Below, piece after piece: positions 11,323 to 23,600 of a stretch of 64,000 bases of DNA. Each line of letters begins with the position of its first letter. Position 1 is the first letter of the stretch. Where the stretch lies: positions 12,834,001-12,898,000 of the forward strand of contig JBBCBC010000012.1 of assembly GCA_037126765.1 (NCBI GenBank), in the 5' to 3' direction. The DNA is from Stenogyne calaminthoides (taxonomy: Eukaryota > Streptophyta > Magnoliopsida > Lamiales > Lamiaceae). Both the position numbers and the translations under genes were made by a program. Below the pieces are notes generated by a model, which worked only from the letters and a program-made list of their open reading frames with translations, did not search any database and was not told where the DNA came from.

Positions 11323-13157
11323 TGTTGGGATTATACTGGAAAGTATGCTTTTACATTGTATAATCAAACTGAATTTCGGACTTATTTACTTAAATAAATT
11401 GTTTATCACTGATGCTTTAAATATCATCGAATGTTACATATATTTACTGCATAACTATTCAATAAATAGTACGTGTTACATTGTAGTTAATTTAGTGATA
11501 CCAGATCACAGAAGATTAAATTAACAGTCCCTTGTAACCAATAGTACACCATTCACGACCTAGATGGAAATGAACAATCCATCGTGAAAGGTTGAAGTGT
11601 AAGGCTCAGATTGGTTTGTCTTGACCAAGAGATTACACTAGTGCATGTTTAGTGCACTGAAGAGGACCTACAGGAGGACAAATTCTTCAGAACTGAACTA
11701 GGAAGAATTAGACCTCAGTGGTTCGTTATTTCTTAATCTTCGTTCCTTAAATAGGATCGCGTGTGGTTAGTAATTATTGTTTTGACTTATCACGGGTAGA
11801 GAATCAACGAGATTCAATACTTTATATCTTGGACAATATTATTGGTCACATGCGATTGCTAAGATTTAATACGGATAATTGTGTGCAAGTACGCTTGTTC
11901 GATTTGCTTCCTTGGGAGGTTCATAAGTTTTATCATACCAAATCTTGCAAGTGGAACTAGTTTCCGGTATGGATAATAATGTTGAACCGTTCCTTTACCA
12001 AGGATAAAATATATTAATTAATGGAAAGCTATTTCAGTGGCTTGAATTAATTAATGGGCTAGATAATCTTAAACACGGGAAATAATAACCGGGAGCCATA
12101 TTTACAGTAATATGGGTTGAGATGGATAGTGCAATATTAATTATGTAGTGAGATTAATTAATATTTATGAGCTTGAATAATATTGTGGCTCAATATTGAT
12201 AATTCAAGATCCTTTGGAAGGTTCAATCTTAGTTCTCCTAAAGGCCCCTCAAGTAGCCCAACATAAAGTCCAATAACTGAAAAAGGTGTTTAAAAATAAA
12301 ATAAATTTTGTTGCCTATTTTTCCTCATTTTTTTCGAAAAATATGAATAGAAGGGGAGAAAGATTTTCTTTGAATGTTGTTATGGAATGAAGATATGTAT
12401 TCTTGAAATACAAGATTATCTCATTAAATTCAAGAAATCTCCCACTTGGTTATTTAAATGTAAATTTCAAAAAATTTGAAAGAATAAGGGAAAGAAAGAT
12501 TTTCTTGATTTTCTTGAAAAGATATTATGGAAGATATGTATTCTTGCAATACAGGTATATCTCACAAATTCAAGAAGATCCAAATCTTGAAATCTTTATC
12601 CTTATTTTTTCGAAAATAACCATAACAAGAGAAGGTGGGATTTTATGGAATATTTTAATTATGGAGAAAAGAATATAGGAGATATATTCAAGATTTCTTG
12701 GAGATCAAGAAAAGATTTTTCCTCCCTATTCCATGACCAAAAAATCGGCCACCACCCTCTATAAATAGGGGATGATTCTTTCATCCCCAAGTAGAATTCC
12801 ATGTGCTGGAAAAATTAGTAAATCCACAAAGGTGGTGCAACAAATTTTATTTTCCCTTTTGTTAATTGTTCGCGAGCTTCCTTCCACCGGATTGACGAGC
12901 AAGGACTAGGGAATACTTGGGAAGACTTTTTGGTGTATTTTTATCGACGAGACCATTGCCACTCCAAGAGGTTAGTTCATGTAAACCCGTAGTAATTCAA
13001 GTCGTAGGATTTTATGTGAACTGTTTATATGCATGATTTGTTGTTGAATTATTATTTGAATTAATATAGGATTAATTCATGCTAGTAATAATTGTTAGAA
13101 TTAAATTTGTATTTAAATATTCATCCCGAATAGATCCGTGCAATTAATTCCCCAACA
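11323..13157 (+). mobile_element. Solo Copia LTR in the leader of element 2
   Basis: A complete 1835-bp LTR of the element 1 family, starting TGTTGGGATTATA and ending CCCCAACA, with no internal domain beside it. The flanks are GTTCC (11318-11322) and GTTTC (13158-13162), a 5-bp target duplication with one change. The outside sequence on both sides is leader of element 2 and is continuous with the equivalent part of element 1 (about 2550-2640) when the LTR is removed. This is the usual product of LTR-LTR recombination. Confidence 0.9.
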
Positions 13158-14192
13158 GTTTCGTGGGGAAAATTTCTCCAAAAGAATTCACAAATAAATA
13201 AATCATGGAGGTCAATTTGACGTAATTTTATTATCCGAAATAAAATTTGTCAATAAAGCATACTTAGTAATTTTCGAAAGTGAGATTTTCTTTGGACAAT
13301 TCTAAATCATGCAAACACATTTAACAAATAAAATTGCACGAATTTAAAACAAGCATCAAGACAAAATAAATCAAGTTGTGCACATATATCCAACTGTCAT
13401 GGTTTAATTCCAAATCTTGATCTTGAGAAATTGTCTCCTCTTTTGCCTTCATCGTTCGTCTCGAAAGGCTCCCACTGAATTCGCAACAATTCTTCAAAGA
13501 ATGTCCTCCGTTTAGGGTTAGGGCGGCGTCCTAAAAAAAGCAGTAGCACCACGACCGGATCGTGGAAGTCGCGACGCTAAGCGCCGCCGTCCGGATGGTC
13601 ATCGCCCGCCCCGTCGCCCACCTTAGGCAAGATCGCCCGAAACGCGCGCCCAGCGTCCGTCACGAGTCCCACCCCGTCGCCAGCTCAGCCCCCGCCTCGG
13701 CGGCGCGCCCAACGTCGTCGCCCGGTCTAATACCCTACGCCAGCGTGTCAGCCTCGCCCATCGCGACCGTCCCGGAGTGGCAATGATCGTAAACCTTCGG
13801 CCTAACCAGCGTGCTCATATATGACTCCGCCGCTCGTTCGGACGCCCAGATGTCCATCTATAATTCTTCGTCTCCATCTTCGTTCACGATCCGGTTACAA
13901 TTTATTTACGAAAAATAAATAAACCTAGATCTAGACTAGTCTATTACATTGAACAAATCAAATAAATTCTAATATACTCGTGGATTTTCTCACGAGGCAA
14001 AACTAATTCGAACGAATCGAATTAAAAAAACCACAATTCATTTGCATGTAAATAAGCACATTAAAATATAATGACAATTGGATACCTGCAAAACAGATCT
14101 AACAGTTCTACTATCCAATTTCAATTTTAATGAACAACAATTTAAATTACAGTTTAAAAGATCAGAGCCCGAACCAGGGCTCTGATACCAGT
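13158..14192 (-). other. Leader of Copia element 2 with GC-rich island and primer binding site
   Basis: The minus-strand leader, homologous at both ends to 1541-2580. The exact primer binding site TGGTATCAGAGC is read at 14190-14179. Positions about 13520-13870 form a GC-rich island whose sequence does not match the island of element 1. The open frame at 13562-13786 is a high-GC artefact without a recognisable domain. Confidence 0.75.
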
Positions 14193-16177
14193 TGTTGGGA
14201 TAACATATGCCAGGATATATCGGGATGACCTCATAAACACAAATTTAAATTAACAATTATTACTAGCATGAATTTACCTAAGTGGATTCAAATAATAATT
14301 AATCCAACAACAACATGCAAATAATATTTCACGTAAAAGATCCTAGCATGCGGAATTTCTAGGAGTTTACGTAAACGTCCCCGTTGGAGAGACGGTCTGA
14401 GATAGACAGGATCAAGTATCTAGATACCCACCATATCTAGATACCCACCAAAAGTCCTTCTCAAGTATTCTCAAGTCCTCGTCCAATAACCCCGGTGTAA
14501 GGTTCTCCAATGAACGATTTATAAAACAAAGGAAAATAAAAAATTGTTGCACCACCTTTGTGGATTTCTAATTTTTCCAACACATGGAACACTAGAGGAT
14601 GAAAAAAATTCATCCCCTTTATTTATATAGAGGGGGTGGACGAAAAGATTGAGGAAAATTGGATTGGGAAAGATCTTTTCTTGATCTCCAAGAAATCTTG
14701 AATATATCCCATATATTCTTCTTTCCATGTGTTTTTTTTTTTTTACAAAAATCTCACACCCTTATTTAGCCAAATTTTCGAAAATAATAGGGGATGTTTC
14801 AAGATTGGATCTTTCTTGAATTTATGAGATATTCTTGTATTCCTAGAATACATATCTTTTCCATAAAAATCTTTCCAAGAAAATCAAGAAAATCCTTCTT
14901 CCTATTATTTCTCTATATATTTCGAAAATCATCATTAAGGAAACCAAGTGGGAGATTTCTTGAATTTATGGGATAATCTTGTATTCCAAGAATACTTATC
15001 TCATTTCCATAAAAAAATTTCAAGAAAATTCTTCTCCCTCTTTTTCCTCAAAATTTTCAAAAAAATAAGGAAAAATAATGCAACAATAATTTATTTTATT
15101 TTAAGCATCTTTTATTTATTGGACTATAATTTGGGCTACTTGAGGGGTCTTTAGGAGAATTAAGATGGACCTTCCAATGGGCTTCTGAATTTCAATATTG
15201 AGCCACAATATAATTCAGTCCATTAATATTAATTAATGTCACTATATAATTAATATTGCATTATCCAACTTAACCCATATTACGGTAATATGACTCCCGG
15301 TTATTATTTCCCATGTTTTAAGATTATTTAGTCCATTAATTAATTAAGCCACTGAAAAGCTTTATATTAATTAATATATTTATCCTTGGAGTAAGGACAA
15401 CCCAGCTTTATTATCCATACCGGAAAATTAATTCCACTTGCAAGATTTGGTATGATAAAGGTTCCGGGCCCACCAAGGGGACCAATAAAGCAAGACATTA
15501 CAAGCACATGATTCTCTGTATTAATTTAGCAACTGTCGTGCAATTAATATTATTGCCCAAGATATAGGGTATCGAAGTCGCAATGATTCTCTTCCCATTT
15601 ATAAGTCAAAGCAATAACTATTAATCACACACAGTCCTTATTAAGTGACAAAGATTAAGAAATCAACAACCATTGAGGTCTAACTCTTCATCCCTTAAGT
15701 CAGTGCGAATGAGTTTATCCACTTTGCAGGTCCGCTTTAGCGCATCGAATGCACTAGTGTAATCTCTTGGTTAAGACAAGTCAATCTGAGCCTTACACAT
15801 CAACTTCTACCAATAGATTGTTCGGATCTATCTAAGTTGTGAAACACACACTCGTTTACAAGGCACTGTTAACGTGGTCTTCTGTGATCTAGTATCACCA
15901 CGTTAACTACAATGTAACGCGTGTTATGAATGGTTTGCAATAAATATATATAACATTCAATCATATTTAGAACTCGTTTGCAAACTCTACAAGTGCTCTA
16001 GAAGCACTTATTTTTTAAAAAAGTTGTGTCTAACAAAAATAAGTGCTTTTGGAGCACTTTTAAGAGTTCTAAAACAGGCCCTTAAAGCAACAATGATAAA
16101 CAATTTATTTCAGTAAATAATTGTTTAATATATAGGTTATACAAAGTAAAAACTTACTTTCACGTATAACCCCAACA
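14193..16177 (-). repeat. LTR of Copia element 2, inverted and diverged
   Basis: 1985 bp, TG...CA ends, reverse orientation relative to the other four LTR copies. Besides many substitutions and small indels it carries an insert of about 112 bp near 15970-16081. The TATA-like box TATATAAAT is read on the minus strand at 14630-14622. Confidence 0.9.
15970..16081. mobile_element. Small hAT-like MITE in the inverted LTR
   Basis: This stretch is absent from the other LTR copies, where GATATTTAAAGC is continuous. It contains AAGTGCTCTAGAAGCACTT and, inverted further on, AAGTGCTTTTGGAGCACTT, and reads GTTTGCAAACTCTAC near its start. The same opening phrase recurs at 54343 in a SEC24 intron, which suggests a dispersed short family. 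The target duplication is not clear. Confidence 0.55.
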
Positions 16178-16854
16178 GTCGATTGGGTGATGAGGCGGCG
16201 GAGCCAACGCGCTGTAGTTGCTGGTGTAATTGGTCGCGATCTCTTGTTGCTTGTATCTTGAGCAATTGCATGGCTTTGGCCAACTGTGTTGTGACGTCGT
16301 CTACTCTTTGCGCAAGGGCACATCACAGTTGGGTTTTCGATGAGCGGCATCTTTTAGGATCTAGATACCTACTATTGCAACGTGGCGTATAGATTAACAA
16401 AGACACATTCTATGATATGTTGATTCAATATAGAATAACGTAAAATAGGCAAACAAGGAAAACCATTTTCTTAATTCATCATTCAACTGACTAAAATAAA
16501 TTGCAGGACTGACTTGAAATTATAATTAAAAGATAAACATAAATATATGGAAATAATCTAAATAAATCATATTTAATAAATTAAAGATTCTAGTACTAAT
16601 TTTTCTAATAATTTTGATTCTGCAAATCGGCTTATAATTATAAGAGATAGCTCCCGCAATCTTGTATTTATCAATGTTGACTAGTTATTTGACTAACAAA
16701 TAAGTAATTAATGAGATCGAAAAGTAATAAATGACGATAATTGTGAAAAAATGAAGAACACAACAAATGTTCTTCAATAAATGCTCTAACACTGAATTTG
16801 TAAGAGTAAATCTCACTCTCTAACTATGACTCAAAAGCCTCTATTTCTAATACA
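16178..16854. other. Unassigned spacer between the Copia nest and the Helitron
   Basis: 16178-16350 is GC-richer and open on both strands (frames of 81 and 69 codons), with no domain I recognise; it may be a retroelement remnant. 16390-16854 is AT-rich with nothing evident. At 16803-16820 the phrase AGAGTAAATCTCACTCTC occurs, and it is repeated at 30967-30984 just outside the right end of the Helitron. Confidence 0.5.
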
Positions 16855-16858
16855 CTAG

Positions 16859-19572
16859 TGTTTGCCCCGCGAACTTCGCAGTTTGGAAGAATTTTTTTAT
16901 GTAAAATAATTAATAATATTTTAATATTTTTTTGTTATTTAGTACTTTTATGGTTATATAATTTGTAATTTACAAAATATTAAAAATGAAAATAGTTTAA
17001 ATATGCAATTATGATTTTATTTGTTATACTTGATGACTTTATAAAAAATAAATGAATCCACAAATTTAGATTTCAAATAAATACACACACACTCTCTATA
17101 TTGCAAATTTTGAAGAAAAATAATATTGTAAACAACATTTCGTGTATACTTGCAAGGTCTCCCATCCGGATTGAGACATACAATTTTCATATTTCTTTTG
17201 CTTTTAGCTCTGAGACTGTAACATATAATTGTATGCGTGTGAAAAATCGACTTGGGAAGTTACAAACCTACAGTTGAAAGGGATTGATACAAACTTTTAT
17301 TTATCATCATCGCAAAACATAATAGAATTGAAATTGCTTCCTCTTATACTTTACAGACATTGTTTGGTCTGAATTACTTAATATAATTTTTGGGATGAAC
17401 ACCTTATTCCCACAATTCTTTCCTAAAATTATTTGTGCTTTAAAAATTATGATTTCCAGCTTTGTGACAATCAACCTCGTGTTATTGCACAAACCTAACT
17501 TTACGTCAATATTTCTGAGAAACATTACAGACACTCCTTCCTGGGAAGCATTATAGTCCTGAGCACTTAATAGAGAAAATTAATTAAAAGCAACTCTCCA
17601 TTAGCTCCAGACTGAAACTTCATTATGCAAACATTATTAAAATTTAATCAAATACTTCAAAATTTTATTTAACTTAAATTAATTATATTTTATGATACTA
17701 ACATTTTTAATATTTCATATATGTAAAATACAAAAAAAACATGTAATTATTTGACACCGAATAAAAGAATATTAATACATTAACAAAATAAATTTAATTT
17801 TATGATAATATAAACCTATATTATTTCAGAGCCAAATATACTAATAATCTCAATTTTGCATAACACGCGAGATTTTAAATTTTATATATATTTTTAAGTA
17901 CTTCAAATATTTATTTAATTTTATTATATTCATTCATATTTATTATTTCTTAATATTATGAAGTGCAAACTATCTTCTTTCAAATTAAATTTTATATTAT
18001 GAAGTATACGTATTATTTGTATTTTTAAACATTGTATGTGATATATATTTCTATTATTTTATTTTCTAAATTATAAATTATAATATATGTTTTAAACATA
18101 AAGTATTTATAATTACATATCATGTTGATTCAATATTTATTGTATTTCATTGTTAAGTAATTATCTTCGTACAATACAATTCACTTACAAAAAAATTTAA
18201 TAAATTAATTGTATTTTAAATTTTTTTACAGCATGCTAATTATTATAATTAAGGTATATCATAAAGTCATAATATAATATAAATAAATTATTTTGTCATT
18301 AAATAGTTTAAGAAATGACAATTAATTGGTGTAAAAACTGTATACATTATTGCATAATATATTGGTAAGATTAAAAAAATATTTTTTAAATGGTATGATT
18401 GACAACAATAAAATAATTTAAAATGTAAAACAATTTTATGTTTTAATATCTTTGACTTCATATCTAATTATTCAAATTTAAATTTATTATTAATTTGATT
18501 TGAATTAAACATCACATTTCCTTATACTTTTAGAGCAGACTTGATCGAGAGTTTATAGAAAATAAGTTAGAAATCAATTAACATCAATTATCTATTAATG
18601 AGTTACTACATATATGTGTATGTTTCACCAAATTCCTATACAAAATACTATTTCCATTTTTTAAAAATAATTGAAATATTCAAAAGTTAAGAGGAAAATT
18701 ATTGTAATGTGGTCAGATTTTTTTATAATTTTTTTTACAAATGTTAATTTATATTATGTTTTAGATCAATTCAATTATACATATAAAGATGACCCAATTT
18801 CAACACAAATACTTAATTAATCTAAAATTTTGAAATTTTAGATTTAACATAAATCATCAATTACCTAAATTATTCTCCTATAACTAATGTCAAATTTTTG
18901 AGGTACATGTACATATTTACTAAATAATATTTTTTAGTGTCATCATTTTGTATAAGATTTATCTATTTTATTTTTTAGATAATTTATAAAACACACTTAG
19001 TACTAATCTAGTGATCGCAAAGTATCAACAACTGATATGACATATACAATTCTTTGTATATTTAGGTCAAGTTTGACCAATATATTTTGTAAATAATTTT
19101 AATATAAAATATGTTTTAACTTTAAAAAAAAATTAGAACATAAAATAGTTTATGATTTAATAAGACCATGTAAAAGTTTAATAAAAAAAAAGATTTATAA
19201 TTTATTAACGACATATTGAATAAATTGATTTTTCACTACATTTTTATTATCTCGGCTTTTTTATATACTATTATAGTCCATACTTTACTTTGATTTTGAG
19301 TGATAATTTTATTGGTATGCATTAATTAAGCAATTTTTTTATTTATGGTGACGATAATTTTTATTTTTTATTTGAGCCCTCGGTAGTATTTATATATACC
19401 ATGACTACAATTTAATTTTTAATTGATTTGATTGATCGCAACCTGTTTAATATATATTTGGCATTCCACATTACACCATCTTTAAGAATACCAACACGGA
19501 AAAATTTAATGTATCATAATAAATTTAAGTTATTTGAAATTTAAATAATCGATACTTTTCCATTAAAAAGTA
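16859..19572. other. AT-rich 3' portion of the Helitron, no gene
   Basis: Strongly AT-rich, noncoding. The frame at 17307-17534 (minus) has no recognisable domain. Nothing coding can be supported. The composition changes abruptly at 19573, where the composite retroelement starts. Confidence 0.6.
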
Positions 19573-20232
19573 TGGTGTACTAAAATATATGGATTAAGGA
19601 CTAACAATAAATGTGTAAAGTAGAATGCATTTATGTCATATGATTGTATGAGAGGATAAGTGATTGAGTAATCAATTTTCAAGAGTTTTGGTAGGGTATT
19701 CAATTCTCTCCCTCCCTTGGTCATAAGTGACCCATATTTATAGGATTTGGGAGAGTGGAGTTCACTCTCCCGGACTATTAGTACAAGTAGCCGAAAGTGG
19801 CTCTGCGAAACATTAAATGCTACATGATTGATGTGACTCAGGTAGGTAATCGCTGGGAGGTCGTTCGAGGTACTATGAGCTTGCGCATTTCGCTCGGACG
19901 TCGCCCGAGACAAATCTGGATTTGCAGGGATTTAGCCGTTTAAGTGCTCCTAGCCATCCATCATTACCGTCCTTTTCTGACACATCTCTGATTAAGGTCG
20001 TCTTTAGGTAAGCTCCTTGGCGCTGCTCGCCTGACATGGGTCCAATCCTAGTTAATGCTCCGTACTGGTGTTAGTCTGCGGCCTACAAGGTGCATCTAAG
20101 TTGCATATTCGAGCTTGGTGTGCTTTTGCTTCGCTCTTCTCAGTGAGGTGTTATACTTATATAAAATTGGGTCTGGCCTTCCTATGACTCTTTTTAGGTC
20201 GCGCCCGACCTCGCGCTATATGCCCACAACAA
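19573..20232 (+). repeat. Left LTR-like segment of the composite element
   Basis: TG...CA ends (TGGTGT to CCACAACA). The last 67 bp (about 20166-20232) recur almost unchanged at 27198-27264 at the right edge of the element. It includes the imperfect palindrome GGGAGAGTGGAGTTCACTCT near 19759. The short minus-strand frame at 19563-19913 has no domain. Calling this the LTR is tentative, because the TATA box lies downstream of it (20475). Confidence 0.5.
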
Positions 20233-20474
20233 TAGCCCGTAGCTCGTTCGCCTATGCTCGCCAAGGGGGATGAGCTAATTCTTTCAGTTATCAACGTGAG
20301 GTGCAATATTCGGTGGCTTCTCGAGTACGCGTGATAGTTGTCTTGGAAATCGCAGAAGTGACGGTTGTTAGCCTCGACTGCCGTGCCTACTCATAGTAGG
20401 CAATGATGGCGCATAACACTCACGCGCTGGACGCGAAAGGTCGCGGTCCAATCATCTGCGCCCTAATCCCCTTC

Positions 20475-20482
20475 TATAAATA
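20475..20482 (+). promoter_or_regulatory. TATA box of the composite element gag unit
   Basis: TATAAATA in CTTCTATAAATACCCC, followed by a pyrimidine-rich stretch and, about 155 bp on, the ATG at 20638. This spacing fits a promoter for the gag transcript; nothing else supports it. Confidence 0.5.
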
Positions 20483-20637
20483 CCCCTTTCGTTTGCTCCT
20501 CTCCTTTTTCACTTCCGAATTCTCAAAACTTACTCTGTCACTCCAGCGATTTCAGCGTGAGATTTTGGCGCTCGTGATTCCTAAGGTAAACTCTTGATTA
20601 TTTCTTCCCTCTATTTTGTTTCTTCTTTTTCTTGGCG

Positions 20638-23600
20638 ATGGTTTCTAGAGATAATAGCCCGTTAGGAAGTATGGTGGGGAGTTCTGCTCCCTCTGTCGCA
20701 GTCCGTCGGCGGTGAGGCCGCGGTGGGGGTGAGTCATCCATGGTCGACGTCTCCTCTGAAACCGTAAGCGAAGTGCCTGTGTCGATCCAAGGTGAGGTTA
20801 CATCTAAAAAGCGGTGCTGCTTGCGCCATCATGTGGTGGATGAGCCTCCGAGTCCACACCTTAATCCCGCCAATCCCGAAATTCAAATTTTAGAAGAGGC
20901 GGGAGATGAGGCCATCACCGTGACCCCCGAGCTAGTTGATCCTGCCGAGTTTGATTTTCTTTCGGACGATGTTATTCCCAATGTCCCAAGTGAGGATGAT
21001 GAAGTCGACGAAGTGGATCGCAGGCTGCGGCTTCGGGAAAATTTGGTCGGCTCTCGCGAAATGGTTCCTCGACCTACTCGGATTCGAGAAGATAGTTCGT
21101 TCACTGCGAAAGATATGAATAGTACCATGACCGAGGCCGAACTCTTCATGTGGCGGGACAGGTTCCAGGTTCCGAGCGATGTTCATTTCTGGGTTCCTCG
21201 GCATGAAGTCGATTTTGCCGATCAGGTGCCTGACGGTTGCGTGGCGATGAACTATGATACCATGAAGGCGGGACTCCATTTCCCGCTTCACCCCATTATC
21301 ACCGCGCTATTGTGGTTTTGGGGTCTGGCTCCTACGCAGATCGCTCCAAATGGGTGGAGCACAATTATAGGGCTCTTGTCGCTGTTCGGCCGGGTTCAAC
21401 CCCGAGCGTTTCCTTCCGTCAAGGAGATAAACTCTCTTATCACGCTGGCGAAGTGGGGAAAAAGACGGGGGTACTATTATGTGAAAGCTCTCCCCCACAT
21501 GAAACTGGTTGAGGACCTTCCGAACAAGGTCCAAGACTGAAAAGAGAAGTGGTGGTTGGTCGGGGGGACATGGCAAAGTCCGATTTTTGCCCTTGGTGCA
21601 CTCGGATATCGCGAGATACCTCGCGATTACATGACATTTAAACGTAAGTCTTTTGAATTTGTCTTCATCCATTATACTGATTTAACTTTTCTCCCTTATT
21701 GCAGCTCTCAAGAATTCCAAGACTTCCGAACTCTCTCTCCCTTTCCTCGTTCTGTTGATCCAGGTGTGCCTTATTGATCCCGATGAGCGATCTTTGACCA
21801 TTCTGCAAAGGTTGAAGTGCCTGGAGCTCGCTGGCTTGACGGTCCCACCTCGTTCCTCTCTAGTCGCCGATATTCCTAGTAAGTGATTTGGACATTATTC
21901 GGCCCGACCTGATTATTTGTCCACTTGTTAAATGACCTGACTTGTCGTTTGTCTCCAGTTTTCTTTATTGAGAATATACACTTCACCTCTGCAAAGGTCC
22001 TTGACGAGATGCAGAACCTAAACGCCGAGGATATGCGTGAGAAGGTCACTCGGGCTCTGGCCCTGTCCCGGCAGCGATCGGAATAGAAGAAGGAGGCCGC
22101 TGCGAGTGGGGCTGTTGAGATTCCGCCCCCGAAAGCCAAAATTGTTGCCGCCCCGGGGCGAGGTCAGAAAAGGGGGGCCACCGAGGCGCGGCCATCCGGA
22201 GGGAGTTCCCCGAAGCGGACCCAAGCATCCGTGGATATGGATGCACTTCGAAACTCCCCGAGTGGGAAGATGGTGCTCTCGGGTTCAGCGGGGAACCCAG
22301 ATACAATTGTTGAGATTACCCAACGCCAGAACCGCGACACCGAGGACCGCACCTTCCTAGGCTGGAGCCCAGATTTTCGTCAACGGTAAATCTTTTCTCT
22401 GTCGTATTATTATTTTCTTTTGCTTGTCCCAAAAAACTCGTATTCATGCATGGTTACCTCGCATATACAAGCTAGATGATGGGGTCTTCCGAGGTGACGC
22501 AACTCACAATTTTCTGTGGTCGCGAGCTCCTGCTGCCAACGATGCACAACCTTCCTATCTTCGTCAGATCGCCATTGATGCTCCGAAGTCCGGGACTTTG
22601 GATCTTCACAAAGAGGCTCATACTCAGCACTTCTCTGAGAATCTGACCTCGGGGATCGCCCATATGTGTCGTTCCTTGGCTTTTATCGAGAGGAGCCGGG
22701 AGCAATATGTTGGGATTATACTGAAAAGTATGCTTTTACTTTGTATAATCGAAACTGAATTTCCAGACTTATTTACTGAAATAAATTGTTTATCACTGAT
22801 GCTTTAAATATGATTGAATGTTATATATATTTATTGCATAACTGTTCAATAATTAAATGCGTGTTACATCAGAAGTTAATTTAGTGATACCCGATCACGA
22901 AGATTAAATTAACGATCCTTGTAACTATAAGTACGTCATTCACGACCTAGATGGAAATGAACAACCATCGCGAAAGGTTGAGGTGTAAGGCTCGATTGGT
23001 TTGTCTTGACCAAGAGATTACACTAGTGCATGACTGATCTTTGAATAGGACCCTCTGGGGAGGATAAATTCTTGAAATCGAACAAGGAAGAATTAGACCT
23101 CGATGGATCGTTGTTTCTTAACCTTCGCCCCTTAAATAGGATCACGTGGGATCGGAACTATTGCTTTGACTTATCATGGGTAGCGAATCGGAGAGAGAGA
23201 TTCAATACTTTTTATCTTGGGCAATATTATTGGTCACATGTGATTGCTAAGATTTAATACGAAGAATCGTGTGTGCAAGTCACTTGCTTTTGATTTGCCC
23301 CCTGGGAGGTTCATAAGTTTTATCATACCAAATCTTGCAAGTGGAATTAGTTTCCTATGGATAATAATGTTGAACCGTTCTCGACCAAGGACAAAAGATA
23401 TTAATTAACGGAAAGCTATTTGGTGGGCTTGAATTAATTAATGGGCTAGATAATCTTAAACACGGGAAATAATGACCGGAGCCATATTGATTGTAATATG
23501 GGTTAAGATGGATAGTCTGAATATTAATTATGTAGTGGGATTAATTAATATTTATGGGCTTGAATTATATTGTGGCTCAATATTAGATATTCAAGATCCA

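Larger units (their letters stand above)
10668..16177 (-). mobile_element. Copia element 2, inverted and partial, same family
   Basis: Read on the minus strand it runs LTR (16177 to 14193), primer binding site, leader with GC-rich island, then the start of gag. It is cut at 10668 by the end of element 1. A same-family solo LTR (11323-13157) sits in its leader. No pol or second LTR of this element is in the window. If element 1 is inserted into it, the rest should lie beyond the left edge. More diverged from element 1 than the solo LTR is, so probably older. Confidence 0.88.

Noticed and set aside
16105..16392. Opposed open frames next to the inverted LTR
   Set aside because: No recognisable domain, and one frame runs across the LTR border.
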